The notes: a model not told the origin generated them from the sequence alone. Counted from the stretch's first letter, positions 43,698 to 52,568 are shown. The stretch: 64,000 bases of DNA from UBA3792 sp946185305 (GCA_946185305.1 CAMHJE010000003.1:1-64000); one strand, 5' to 3'. Made by a program: numbers and translations.

Positions 43698-45581
43698 TCA
43701 ATCCCAGATCCGGTAAGCCATCAGGAAGTGCTGCTTCCAATAGGAGCCGGAGAGGACGGAGGAGGTGATGCGAACCTCGCCCGCGCCGTGGGCGGCGTCG
43801 ATCATCTTGCCGTTGCCGAGGTAGATACCGACGTGGCCGGTGGAGGAGGACGAGCCCTTGAACACCATTACGTCGCCGCGCTTGAAGTCGCCCCAAGAGG
43901 TGATGCGCTTGTACTTCGAGCAGGTGCGCCACATGATGCTCGTCATATAGCTCTGCTTCACGCCCGCCTGGTTCAGGCACCAGTAGACGAAGCCGGAACA
44001 GTCAAACTTGTTCGGCCCCTTTGCGCCGGACACATACGGACAGCCGAGCTTGCTTTCCGCAATCGAAATGAATTTTTCCACCTTGGTCTTGGCGGTCGAA
44101 ACCTTCGGCGTTGCCGTGACCTTCGGTGTGGCCGTGGCCTTGCTGCCCTTGGGAGTCGCGGTCGCCTTGCTGCCGGGCTTCGGCGTGACCTTCGGTGTGG
44201 CCGTCGGCTTCTTGGTGACCTTGGGCGTCGGGGTAGAGGGCGCGCGCTTCGCGCTTGTATCGTTCAGCTTGGCAAGCGTCTTGGAGCCGATGGCGCCGTC
44301 TACGCTCAGATTGTTCCGCTTCTGGAACAAACGCACCGCGTCCTCGGTGATATCGTCAAAGTAGCCGGTGACCTCCGAGCTGGACAGATAACCGAGCTTG
44401 CGCAAAAGCCGCTGCGCATCCTTGACCTTGCTGCCGCTCATGCCGAGCCGCAGCGCGTACTTTAGGGCGTCCTCGGAGTGCAGCACCGCAATCGTCGCCG
44501 GGCCTAAGACGCCGTCCTTGACAAGGCCGTTCGCTTCCTGGAACGATTTGATCGCGGAGACGGTTTTGCTGTCCATCTTGCCGGACACCTTATAGTCGCT
44601 CGACAGGTAGCCGAGCTCCTGCAGGCGTTCCTGATACCCCTTGATCGCTTCGTCGCTGTCGCCGCTCTTGAACACGTTGCCGACGACGTTTTCCGCGTAC
44701 AGGGCTTCGCTTGTCACGATCCCGACAAGGCCGTCCGCGCTGAGCTTGTTCGCCGTCTGGAACGCGATGACCGCCGTTTCGGTGCGGTCGCCGAAGTTGC
44801 CGGTGATATCCGATTTTTCGATATAGCCGAGCTCATACAAACGCTCCTGCACGGCCTCGACCGCGTCGCCGCTGTCGCCGTTCTGCATGACGTATTCCAC
44901 GGCGCTGTCGGAGAACAGCAGCGCATACAGCGATTCATCCAGAACGCCGGTCGGCGTAAGACCGTTGCGCGATTCAAACAGCTTCAATGCGCTCTCCGTG
45001 ACAGGCCCGAAGTATTCGGTCGGTTCGTCGGAGTCGATATAGTTCAGATCCATCAGCCGCTGCTGCACGACGGCAATCGTTTCGTCCTTATCGCCGCGCT
45101 TAAAGACCGCGCCGCCGAGGTAGGTATCCTCGGGATCAATGGTCGGCGCAGGCGTTTCGAGCGGCTGCGGCGTGGTCGGGACGGCCGTATCCATCACCGC
45201 GACCGGCTCCGTGCCGCGCTCGGCCGGATGGCAGACGCAGGCGAACACGCGCGCGCCGAGCGCAATCGTCAGCACCAGCCCCGCGAGCATCACGATGCAC
45301 ATGACCGCGAGCACCAGAAACAGCAGCGGACGCGAAACCCGCTGCTTCGTCGCCGCCTCGCCGTCGGTACGGCGCGAAAGGACGTTGAGCTGCTTTTGCA
45401 AAAAGCCCTCGACGGCACGGATCCCGCGCGAAACGGTCGGCGGGATCGCGCGCAAAAACGCGCCGCCCTTTTCTTTTGTCCACGCAAGCGCCGTTTTCAG
45501 CCACGGCAGCGCCTTATCCCGCCAAAAGCCGGACAGCGCCGTACCGATGCGCGAAAGCGCCTGCAGAATCTTTTCCTTCAT
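43698..45581 (-). CDS. NlpC/P60 wall hydrolase with four peptidoglycan-binding repeats
   Basis: The 627-residue protein starts at the ATG at 45581 (AAAGGAG upstream; an earlier ATG in the ribosome region is rejected). A cytoplasmic N-terminus (1-85) and a membrane helix (about 86-112) anchor it. Residues 145-455 hold four PG_binding_1 repeats (for example DAVEAVQERLYELGYI). A Lys/Pro/Thr linker (about 455-510) leads to an NlpC/P60 domain: FDCSGFVYW (nucleophile Cys), TGHVGIYLG and AAHGAGEVR (His). It cuts D-Glu-diamino-acid bonds in peptidoglycan. It is unusual for such an enzyme to be an N-terminally anchored membrane protein. Confidence 0.93.
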   Translation of the reverse strand: MKEKILQALSRIGTALSGFWRDKALPWLKTALAWTKEKGGAFLRAIPPTVSRGIRAVEGFLQKQLNVLSRRTDGEAATKQRVSRPLLFLVLAVMCIVMLAGLVLTIALGARVFACVCHPAERGTEPVAVMDTAVPTTPQPLETPAPTIDPEDTYLGGAVFKRGDKDETIAVVQQRLMDLNYIDSDEPTEYFGPVTESALKLFESRNGLTPTGVLDESLYALLFSDSAVEYVMQNGDSGDAVEAVQERLYELGYIEKSDITGNFGDRTETAVIAFQTANKLSADGLVGIVTSEALYAENVVGNVFKSGDSDEAIKGYQERLQELGYLSSDYKVSGKMDSKTVSAIKSFQEANGLVKDGVLGPATIAVLHSEDALKYALRLGMSGSKVKDAQRLLRKLGYLSSSEVTGYFDDITEDAVRLFQKRNNLSVDGAIGSKTLAKLNDTSAKRAPSTPTPKVTKKPTATPKVTPKPGSKATATPKGSKATATPKVTATPKVSTAKTKVEKFISIAESKLGCPYVSGAKGPNKFDCSGFVYWCLNQAGVKQSYMTSIMWRTCSKYKRITSWGDFKRGDVMVFKGSSSSTGHVGIYLGNGKMIDAAHGAGEVRITSSVLSGSYWKQHFLMAYRIWD

Positions 45582-45748
45582 GTGATAAACTCCTTTGCGG
45601 CGCATATGCGCCGTGCTGCCGCCCCGATTTCCCCCTTCGGCTGCCTTCCATTATACGAAAGAAATGTAAACTCCGTTCGGAATTGCTGTGAACAATTCTG
45701 CCAATCCTTGCCGCTTTTCGCACGGATTGCCGGATTTTTCCGGCTCGC

Positions 45749-46711
45749 TTACCGCGCCGGATAGATCGACAGCGCCGCCGAGAGCTCGTCCCGCATCTGC
45801 CTCTGCCGCGCTTCGGGCGCTAAAAGCGTGACCTGCGAAAGATGATTCAGCAAGAACCGCCGTACCGACGACCAAGGGGCGCGCACCTCGGCGCGAATAT
45901 TGTCCCCCTCCGGGAACAGCCGTACCGACACGCCGAACGCGTCGATCAGCGCGTCCACAAGCAGACCCGCGCACAGCAGCGTATACGGCTCCGGGCCGTC
46001 CTGCCGGTAGATCGCGCGGTTCACGTAGCCGACCACGTCGAGCCCGTTTTTACACTCAGGCAGGTCGTGCCAGTCGCGGATCGGGGCGTCTAAAATCACG
46101 ATATTCCGCATATAGTCACAGCGAAAATGCAGCAGCCGACCATACCCTGTGACCGACGCCAGCACATAATACCGCTCGTCCGCAAGGAACAGCGCATACG
46201 GCGAGATCGCATACGTCGCATCCGGCGCGGCGGTCATCACGTCCTCGGCCTGCGCGGTGTGATACAGAAACTGCACCTGCTTCCCCTCGGCGATCGCGTC
46301 TTTCAGCGTTTCGAGCGCGGCAAACACCTCGGCCCGCAGCGCGCGCGGCGTTTCGGGGATCGCATGGATCGGCACGTCCGGCTGCATAAGACGGATGCGC
46401 TTTTGTCCCTCCTCGGTGATCGGCGCGCGCAGCAGCGCGTCATACAGCACCGGATCGAACGAGGTCGAATCCGCCGCCTTGGTCAGATAATAGCCCTTGC
46501 CGTTGTCGTGATAGGTGGACAGACCGAACCCCATCTCGGCCAGCAGGATCAGGTTGCGCCCGACGGCCTTGCGCTCCGCGATCATCCCGAAGTCGTCCTT
46601 CAGGTAGTCGATAATGCGGCGCGTAGAGAGCGGATCACGCTCGGACGCGTGCTGCTCCAGTACCCGCAGAATGCAGAGCGATAATGCTTTTTTCCCCTTT
46701 GTTTCCGTCAT
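45749..46711 (-). CDS. WYL-domain transcriptional regulator
   Basis: The 320-residue protein starts at the ATG at 46711 with GAGGGG upstream; longer frames run into mreB. The N-terminal winged HTH (about 8-75, RIIDYLKDDFGM, RNLILLAEMGF) precedes a WYL domain (about 135-240, YAISPYALFLADERYYVLA) and a WCX-type C-terminus. WYL regulators bind ligands or nucleic acids and often control defence or stress genes, but no such gene adjoins. It lies 14 bp downstream of mreB and may be co-transcribed. Confidence 0.88.
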   Translation of the reverse strand: MTETKGKKALSLCILRVLEQHASERDPLSTRRIIDYLKDDFGMIAERKAVGRNLILLAEMGFGLSTYHDNGKGYYLTKAADSTSFDPVLYDALLRAPITEEGQKRIRLMQPDVPIHAIPETPRALRAEVFAALETLKDAIAEGKQVQFLYHTAQAEDVMTAAPDATYAISPYALFLADERYYVLASVTGYGRLLHFRCDYMRNIVILDAPIRDWHDLPECKNGLDVVGYVNRAIYRQDGPEPYTLLCAGLLVDALIDAFGVSVRLFPEGDNIRAEVRAPWSSVRRFLLNHLSQVTLLAPEARQRQMRDELSAALSIYPAR

Positions 46712-46725
46712 AAGCCCCTCGCCGG

Positions 46726-47763
46726 TCAGTCCTCGTAATAGTCTCCGCGCCGATAGTCGTACAAAACCCCCTCGTACTTCTTCGGCTCCTCCAGTACCTT
46801 GCCGCACCCGATTGCCACACACGCCACCGGGTCTTCCGCGACGAAGCACGGTACGCCGGTCTGCTCGGCAATGTATTGATCGAGCCCGTACAGCTGCGCC
46901 CCGCCGCCGGTCAGGCAGATGCCGCGGGTCGCAATGTCGCCCGCCAGCTCGGGCGGGGTTTGTTCAAACGTGTCCTTGAGCGCCTCGGTGATGTTGTGCA
47001 GCGGCTCTGAAAGCGCGTAGGTCAGCTCGTTCGAGCCGAGCTCCAGCGCCACGGGCAGGCCGCCGCCCAAGGAACGGCCACGCACATCCATTTTCAGCTC
47101 ATCCTTGCGCGGATAGGCCGAGGCGTACTGGATCTTCAGCGCCTCCGCCGCGTTCTGGCCGATCACAACGCCGTGCTGCCGCTTCATATAGCGGACGATG
47201 GCCGCGTCGAACGCGTCGCCGCCGATGCGGAGCGAATCGTGGATCACCGCCTTGCCCATCGAAGTTACGACCATATCGCAGGTGCCGGCGCCGATGTCCA
47301 CGACGATATTGCCCTTCGGCTCGGTGATGTCGATGCCCGCGCCGATGGCTGCCGCCACGGGCTCCTCGACCAGAAACGTATACCGCGCGCCCGCGCCCTC
47401 GGTCGTTTCAATGACAGCGCGCTTTTCCACCTCGGTCGCCATCGACGGGACGGCGACGACGGCGCGCGGCTTGAAGAACAGACGGCTGCCGACGATGCGG
47501 TTGAAAAACAGCGTGAGCATGCGCTCGGTCGCGTCGAAGTTGGCAATCACGCCGTCCTGCATCGGACGAATCAGCATCAGATTGTCCGGCGCGCGGCCGA
47601 CCATGTCCTTTGCCTCCTGCCCGATGGCAACCAGCTTGCCCGTGCCGCGCTCAATGGCCGCAAAGCACGGCTCGCGCAGAACGATGCCCTTGCCGCGAAT
47701 GTACGCAAGGATATTGCTGGTGCCGAGGTCAAGTCCGATATCGGGGGAGTGAAAAAGTCCCAT
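46726..47763 (-). CDS. MreB/Mbl rod-shape actin homologue
   Basis: The 345-residue actin-fold protein starts at the ATG at 47763 (AAAGGATTG upstream). It has phosphate-1 loop DLGTSNILAY (about 10-19), phosphate-2 loop VDIGAGTCDM, connect motif MKRQHG and adenosine motif LTGGGAQL. MreB filaments direct lateral wall synthesis. TS replaces the usual DLGTANT start and MreC/MreD are not adjacent, so an Mbl/MreBH-type paralogue is equally likely. The catalytic Glu of VEEPVAAAIG is present. Confidence 0.9.
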   Translation of the reverse strand: MGLFHSPDIGLDLGTSNILAYIRGKGIVLREPCFAAIERGTGKLVAIGQEAKDMVGRAPDNLMLIRPMQDGVIANFDATERMLTLFFNRIVGSRLFFKPRAVVAVPSMATEVEKRAVIETTEGAGARYTFLVEEPVAAAIGAGIDITEPKGNIVVDIGAGTCDMVVTSMGKAVIHDSLRIGGDAFDAAIVRYMKRQHGVVIGQNAAEALKIQYASAYPRKDELKMDVRGRSLGGGLPVALELGSNELTYALSEPLHNITEALKDTFEQTPPELAGDIATRGICLTGGGAQLYGLDQYIAEQTGVPCFVAEDPVACVAIGCGKVLEEPKKYEGVLYDYRRGDYYED

Positions 47764-47870
47764 GGAGAAACAATCCTTTCCAAGACGGGTAGAAACCGCC
47801 ATGTTTTACGTGTACCATAATTGTACCATCTCGGGCTGCTGTTTGTTTGAAGGTTTTATGAACAATCATA

Positions 47871-47899
47871 TTGCGAAATGTGAATTTTGCCGCTATACT
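47871..47899 (+). promoter_or_regulatory. Sigma-A promoter abutting the engB start codon
   Basis: TTGCGA (47871-47876) and TATACT (47894-47899) are separated by 17 bp. The start ATG is at 47906, so transcription would begin within or at the first codon. Confidence 0.65.
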
Positions 47900-47905
47900 G
47901 GTGGT

Positions 47906-48544
47906 ATGGAACAGGAATACAGAATCAAACAGGCCGAATTTGTCACAAGCGTCGCTTTGGGACAACGCTATCCGGACGCGTTTCCGATGGAGATTGCGAT
48001 TGTCGGCAAGAGCAACGTGGGCAAATCGAGCCTCATCAACTGTCTGACCGGCAACGGCAAGCTCGCGCGAACCTCGTCGCAGCCCGGCAAAACGAGGCTT
48101 ATCAACTTCTTTTCGATCAACCGCGGGCAGTTTTATCTTGTCGATCTGCCCGGCTACGGCTATGCCAAGGCGTCCAAGGCCGAGCAGGAAAAATGGGGCG
48201 AGCTGATGGAGGGATATCTGAAATCCGGCAGGGTGAATCACCTGCTGATGCTGATTGATATTCGCCACGCGCCGACCGCGCTCGACCGGCAGATGTTTCA
48301 ATATCTGGTGTACTACAATATCCCCTATACGCTGATCGCAACCAAGGCCGACAAGCTCACCAGATCGCAGCGCCGCATGATGGCGAACGCAAATGCCAAG
48401 GCGCTCGGCGCGCCGCCGTATGCGATCCCGTTTTCGAGCGAGACGGGCGAGGGGAAGGAGGAGCTGTTAAAACGGCTCGGGCAGCTGGTTTCGGACGCCG
48501 AAGCGGGTCTTTTTGAAGAAAAGGAAGAAAAACCTGTAAATTAG
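47906..48544 (+). CDS. engB: YsxC/EngB ribosome-biogenesis GTPase
   Basis: The 212-residue GTPase has G1 GKSNVGKSS (about 34-42), G2/G3 PGKTRLINFF and DLPGYGYA, and G4 TKADKL. EngB helps mature the 50S subunit. It begins MEQEYRIKQAEFVTSVA, the standard family start. Longer frames to 47762 are possible but lie in promoter DNA. No Shine-Dalgarno sits before the ATG; it may be a leaderless message (see finding). It is divergent from mreB. Confidence 0.93.
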   Translation: MEQEYRIKQAEFVTSVALGQRYPDAFPMEIAIVGKSNVGKSSLINCLTGNGKLARTSSQPGKTRLINFFSINRGQFYLVDLPGYGYAKASKAEQEKWGELMEGYLKSGRVNHLLMLIDIRHAPTALDRQMFQYLVYYNIPYTLIATKADKLTRSQRRMMANANAKALGAPPYAIPFSSETGEGKEELLKRLGQLVSDAEAGLFEEKEEKPVN

Positions 48545-48547
48545 GGC

Positions 48548-48576
48548 TTGACAGATGGCCATGTTCTTTGCATACT
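48548..48576 (+). promoter_or_regulatory. Promoter of the zinc-ribbon gene
   Basis: A perfect TTGACA (48548-48553) and CATACT (48571-48576) are separated by 17 bp, 4 bp after the engB stop. The leader is about 30 nt. Confidence 0.75.
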
Positions 48577-48613
48577 ATGTCGTGATGAAACAACGGAACA
48601 AAAGAGGTATGCT

Positions 48614-48922
48614 ATGGCTTTACGGAAATGCCCGAAGTGTGAATTGAACTATCTGCGCGGCAACGAAACGATCTGCCGCGTTTGCGCCGCCGAAATGGAT
48701 AAGAAGCGGAAAAAGATCGTCGAGACGGAGGACGAGGTGATCATGTGCTCCGAGTGCGGCGAGCGCCCCGCGGTGCGCGGCAAGTCGCTGTGCGAGGAGT
48801 GCCTGCGCGAGCAGAAGCGGCAGGCCGATCTGGAGCTGTATGCCGATAAGGTCCGCGCCGACGAAGCCGACGATCCCATCGAGGAGGATTTCTCCGACGA
48901 GGACGACGATTCCGACGAGTAA
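48614..48922 (+). CDS. Small zinc-ribbon protein with acidic tail
   Basis: The 102-residue protein starts at the ATG at 48614 (AGAGGT upstream). Two Cys4 modules are visible: CPKC...CRVC (6-9 and 21-24) and CSEC...CEEC (about 45-62). The last 30 residues are Asp/Glu-rich (EDFSDEDDDSDE). No signal peptide or nuclease motif. Such proteins may act as RNA/DNA-binding adaptors or polymerase accessories; family not assigned. It shares a run with the phosphoesterase gene 51 bp downstream. Confidence 0.75.
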   Translation: MALRKCPKCELNYLRGNETICRVCAAEMDKKRKKIVETEDEVIMCSECGERPAVRGKSLCEECLREQKRQADLELYADKVRADEADDPIEEDFSDEDDDSDE

Positions 48923-48973
48923 GCGGCAATAGAGCCGGGATCTCCCGGCAACGTACAGAAAGCGAGAAAACCT

Positions 48974-49681
48974 ATGCCCAAGATCTATGCGATCGCGGAT
49001 ACACACCTGAGCCACGCCGTGCCGGACAAGGCGATGGATGTATTCGGCGCACATTGGGCGGATCATGCAAACCGGCTGGCGGCTGCGTGGCGGGACATCG
49101 TGACCGAGGACGATCTCGTCCTTATTCCCGGCGATATTTCGTGGGCGATGTACCTGAGCGACGCCGAGGCCGATTTGGCTTTTTTGGGCGCGCTGCCCGG
49201 AATCAAGCTGCTGCTGCGCGGCAATCACGATTTCTGGTGGTCGAGCGTCACCAAGGTGCGCGCCATGCTGCCAAAAGGGATGTACGCCCTGCAAAACGAC
49301 ACGTTCCGCTTTCACAATGTCGAGATCGCGGGCACGCGCGGCTGGACGGTTCCCGAAAGCACGGGCTTCAAGGAGAGCGCCGACCGCAAGCTGTATGAGC
49401 GCGAAAAGCTCCGCCTTGCCCTGTCGCTGAAGGCGCTGTCTCCCGATACCGCGCATATCGTCATGCTGCACTATCCGCCGTTCGGCGAGGGCGGCAACCC
49501 GAGCGAGTTTGTCGCAATGCTCGAGCCGTACAGCATCAAGACCGTCGTTTACGGCCATCTCCACGGCCCCAAGGCGCACGCCGCCGCGTTCCAAGGCGAA
49601 TACAACGGCACGACCTACCACCTTGTTGCCGCCGACGCGCTGCGGTTTACCCCGAAGCTGATCGGGGAGACGGAGGAATAA
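48974..49681 (+). CDS. Calcineurin-like phosphohydrolase
   Basis: The 235-residue cytoplasmic enzyme has ADTHLS (8-13), IPGDISWAMY (about 51-60), RGNHDFWW (about 81-88), MLHYPPF and YGHLHG, giving the complete two-metal site. This matches COG1768-type phosphohydrolases of unknown substrate. AAAGCGAG precedes the ATG weakly. A strong terminator follows 9 bp after the stop. Confidence 0.9.
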   Translation: MPKIYAIADTHLSHAVPDKAMDVFGAHWADHANRLAAAWRDIVTEDDLVLIPGDISWAMYLSDAEADLAFLGALPGIKLLLRGNHDFWWSSVTKVRAMLPKGMYALQNDTFRFHNVEIAGTRGWTVPESTGFKESADRKLYEREKLRLALSLKALSPDTAHIVMLHYPPFGEGGNPSEFVAMLEPYSIKTVVYGHLHGPKAHAAAFQGEYNGTTYHLVAADALRFTPKLIGETEE

Positions 49682-49690
49682 CAGAATAGA

Positions 49691-49724
49691 AATTCGGCGT
49701 GCCCCCTTGCAGGCACGCCGAATT
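49691..49724. terminator. Terminator between phosphohydrolase and GNAT genes
   Basis: AATTCGGCGTGCC / GGCACGCCGAATT is a 13-bp perfect stem with an 8-nt loop, between convergent genes. Confidence 0.9.
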
Positions 49725-49757
49725 TGTCTCTTTATGAAAATCTAATGCGCATGATTC

Positions 49758-50246
49758 TCAGTCTGCCGGAAGGCTTTCTGGCAGATTCATTTCAAACACA
49801 TAACGCTGCGGCGTCATTTCCATCACCTGATACATGGCAATGGCCGTTTTGTTGAAATCCCAGGTATGCAGCTCCAGACGAACAGCGCCCTGCGCCTTGG
49901 CCCATTCCGCAACCGCTGTAAACAGCTTTGTCGCAACGCCCTTGCGACGGTGGGACGGCAAAACATAGATATCATCCAAGCAGACCGTCCTTACGCCCTT
50001 GACCATGCCGCTTTCTTCCCAAAGGGACGCTCTGACAAGGCCGACAAGCTGTTCGTCTTCAAATGCGCCGAGCTGCAAACAGCCGGGATGGGATACATTA
50101 TGAAGAAAAGCGTCCTTGGGATAGATGTCCGCTTTGTCCCGATGCACAAAGCAGTCCGGCCGCGCCTGCACATGCAGCTCGTCCAGTTCCGCATACAGCG
50201 CAAGGGCCGTATCATAATCTGCTTCCGTCAGCTTTCTGATCTCCAC
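49758..50246 (-). CDS. GNAT-family N-acetyltransferase
   Basis: The 162-residue protein starts at GTG (50246) with AAAGAGGGG upstream; longer frames overlap the PII-like gene in unlikely composition. Core GNAT motifs are DDIYVLPSHRRKGVATKLF (acetyl-CoA loop) and LELHTWDFNKTAIAMYQ. Substrate is unknown: relatives acetylate amines, antibiotics or proteins. It lies 22 bp downstream of the PII-like gene on the same strand. Confidence 0.88.
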   Translation of the reverse strand: MEIRKLTEADYDTALALYAELDELHVQARPDCFVHRDKADIYPKDAFLHNVSHPGCLQLGAFEDEQLVGLVRASLWEESGMVKGVRTVCLDDIYVLPSHRRKGVATKLFTAVAEWAKAQGAVRLELHTWDFNKTAIAMYQVMEMTPQRYVFEMNLPESLPAD

Positions 50247-50268
50247 AAGTGCGAACCCCTCTTTGCCG

Positions 50269-50976
50269 TTAGGCCTTCTTTTCGCCCTTTTCTTCCTTTT
50301 CTTCGTCGAGCTGCTGGAGCCGCAGCCCTGCGGTGTCGGTGACGGGCAGAGAGAAGCAGATCGCCTTGGCACGGGTATTCACGCCGGCCTTCTCCATGAT
50401 CGAGCGCATGATCGCGTCCTTCTGCTCGGTCTTGGTGACGATAAAGATCACGTCCTTTTCCGAGGCGAGCGAGATGCCGAGGAACTGCTCGGCGCGCTCC
50501 ATGCCGGTGCCCTGCGCGTGGATCACGGTGCCGCCTGCGGCGCCTGCGGCGCGTGCCGCGTCCATGATCTGATCGTTATAGCCTTGGTTGCCGATCACGA
50601 TTAAAAGCTCCTGTACGGTGTTCTGCAAAGTGCTTTCCTCCCCTCTTTGATAGGACTGTCCGTCCGTTAAAAACGCCAATTCGCGCGGGCCGCCGATGCT
50701 CGATAGCGGCACCGTAAAGGCAATGCCCGTGCCCGGAATGTCGATCCGAAGCGTGCGCTCCAGATCGCGCTTGACGGTCTTCCAGGTTTCCTTGGTGACG
50801 ACCGCAAAGCAGACGGCCTTTTCCGACCGTTCCAAGCCGAAGTAGCCGAGCACCTCGCCGGTCGCCGTGCCGTGGCCGAGCGTGATGAAATGCACGTTTA
50901 CGTTGTCCTTGCGGTACAGCTTGATAAACGCAGGCAGCCGGTCGCGGTCGATAATCGTAACAAGTAAATCCAGCAT
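50269..50976 (-). CDS. Tandem PII-like signalling protein
   Basis: The 235-residue protein has two PII/ferredoxin-like folds: residues about 1-105 (MLDLLVTIIDRDRLPAFIKLY) and 120-225 (QELLIVIGNQGYNDQIMDAA). The Lys/Glu-rich tail (EEKEEKGEKKA) is low-complexity. No classic uridylylated T-loop Tyr is seen. Proteins of this type accompany DUF1538 membrane proteins and probably gate or sense for them using nucleotide or bicarbonate ligands (inference). It is 9 bp downstream of the DUF1538 gene, so one operon. Confidence 0.85.
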   Translation of the reverse strand: MLDLLVTIIDRDRLPAFIKLYRKDNVNVHFITLGHGTATGEVLGYFGLERSEKAVCFAVVTKETWKTVKRDLERTLRIDIPGTGIAFTVPLSSIGGPRELAFLTDGQSYQRGEESTLQNTVQELLIVIGNQGYNDQIMDAARAAGAAGGTVIHAQGTGMERAEQFLGISLASEKDVIFIVTKTEQKDAIMRSIMEKAGVNTRAKAICFSLPVTDTAGLRLQQLDEEKEEKGEKKA

Positions 50977-50985
50977 ACGCCCTCC

Positions 50986-52509
50986 TTACAGCCGAATGAT
51001 CTCGTAATACAGGCTTTCATCCGGCACAGCCTGCACAGCGGCCGCCTTGCGGTGCGGCTTGAAGCGGACGGCCAGACCCAGAAGCTGAATCGTGATCAGC
51101 GGCGTCATGGCGACCATCGCCACCACGCCGAACGCGTCGGTTACGACGTTGCCGCCGACGGCAAGACAGCCGCCCATCGCAAACGGCAGCAGAAACGCCG
51201 CCGTCATCGGGCCGGACGCGACGCCGCCGGAGTCAAACGCAATCGCGGTAAACAGCTTCGGCACTACGAACGACAGCAGCAGCGCGAGGCCGTAGCCGGG
51301 CAGAATGAACCACAGGATCGAAATGCCCGTCAGCACGCGCACCATCGCAAGCCCGATGGACACCGCGACGCCGATGGACAGGCTGACCTGCAGCGACCGT
51401 CCGGAGACCTTGCCGCTTGTCAGCTCCTCAACCTGCCGCATCAATACATACACGGCGGGCTCGGCCTTGACGATAAAGTAGCCGATCAGCATACCGACCG
51501 GAATCACGACCCAGCGGTATGGCAGCGAGGCAAGCGTTTGTCCGAGGTAGGAGCCGGCGGGCATGAACCCGACGTTCGCGCCGAGCAAGAACAGTACAAG
51601 GCCGATGTAGGTATATACGAGGCCGACGCCGATGCGGAGAAGCGTTTTCGCGTTCAGATGCAGGCTTAAAATCTGGAAGATACCGAAGAAGCCGACAATC
51701 GGCAGCACGGCAACCGCGATTTCCTTGAGGTAGGTCGGCATCGCGTCGGTAAACAGCCGCGCAAGCGTGATCGAATGGTCGATCTCCGGAATCATCGTCG
51801 CCGTATAGTCGGCGCTTTCGGGGCGGAAGATCAGCGACAGCAGCAGCACCGCGAGGATCGGGCCGACCGAGCAGAGCGAGATCAGACCGAAGCTGTCGTC
51901 CGCCGCGTGCCGGTCGGAACGGATCGCGGAAATGCCGATGCCGAACGCCATGATGAACGGAACGGTCATCGGGCCGGTCGTGACGCCGCCCGCGTCAAAC
52001 GCGACGGCGAGGAAGCTGCGCGGGGCAAAGAACGCCAAAAGGAACGTCAGCCCGTAGGCGATCAGCAGCATGTTCCGCAGCGGAATCCCGAACAGCATAC
52101 GCAAGAGCGCAATGACAAGGAACAGGCCGACGCCGCCCGCCACGCACCAGATCAGAACCGGGCTTGGGATCGACAGCACCTGATTCGCCAGCACCTGTAA
52201 ATCCGGCTCGCTTACGGTGATGAGCACACCGAGCAGAAAGCCGAGCGGCAGAATGATCCACAGCTTGCGCGTTTGCGTGATGCGCCCGCCGAGCTTTTGC
52301 CCCATCGGCTCCATGGCGATCTCCGCGCCGAGCGTGAAAAACATCATGCCGACGATCAAGAGCAGCGCGCCGAAGATGTATGCCAAAAGGATGCTCGTCG
52401 GCAGCGGCGCAACGGTAAAGGACAGCGCCAGCACGATCAGCACGATCGGCAGCACCGCCTTCAAGGCTTCACTGAATTTTTCCTGTAAACGGTCGCGATA
52501 TAACGGCAA
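50986..52509 (-). CDS. DUF1538 integral membrane protein
   Basis: The 507-residue protein has about 12-14 membrane helices in two homologous halves. FDAGGVTTGPMTVPF and FDSGGVASGPMTAAF mark the repeat, with FLLGVLITVSEPDLQVL echoed by MLIGYFIVKAEPAVYVL. It is a putative transporter with inverted or tandem symmetry; substrate unknown. The start is TTG (52509) with AAAGGGGG upstream, and no ATG lies in frame nearby. The palindrome at 52524 overlaps the leader. The PII-like gene follows. Confidence 0.88.
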   Translation of the reverse strand: MPLYRDRLQEKFSEALKAVLPIVLIVLALSFTVAPLPTSILLAYIFGALLLIVGMMFFTLGAEIAMEPMGQKLGGRITQTRKLWIILPLGFLLGVLITVSEPDLQVLANQVLSIPSPVLIWCVAGGVGLFLVIALLRMLFGIPLRNMLLIAYGLTFLLAFFAPRSFLAVAFDAGGVTTGPMTVPFIMAFGIGISAIRSDRHAADDSFGLISLCSVGPILAVLLLSLIFRPESADYTATMIPEIDHSITLARLFTDAMPTYLKEIAVAVLPIVGFFGIFQILSLHLNAKTLLRIGVGLVYTYIGLVLFLLGANVGFMPAGSYLGQTLASLPYRWVVIPVGMLIGYFIVKAEPAVYVLMRQVEELTSGKVSGRSLQVSLSIGVAVSIGLAMVRVLTGISILWFILPGYGLALLLSFVVPKLFTAIAFDSGGVASGPMTAAFLLPFAMGGCLAVGGNVVTDAFGVVAMVAMTPLITIQLLGLAVRFKPHRKAAAVQAVPDESLYYEIIRL

Positions 52510-52523
52510 TCGTCCATTCCCCC

Positions 52524-52542
52524 TTTCGGACTAAGTCCGAAA
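52524..52542. promoter_or_regulatory. Perfect palindrome in the DUF1538 leader
   Basis: TTTCGGACT-A-AGTCCGAAA is a 9-bp perfect inverted repeat around one base. It sits between a likely -10 (minus-strand TATATT near 52557-52562) and the AAAGGGGG ribosome site, touching the latter. It could be a repressor operator or a hairpin hiding the ribosome site. Confidence 0.6.
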
Positions 52543-52568
52543 TTTCCTATTTATTTAATATAGCACAA

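Noticed and set aside
48620..49621. 333-codon minus-strand frame
   Set aside because: Antisense of the zinc-ribbon and phosphohydrolase genes.
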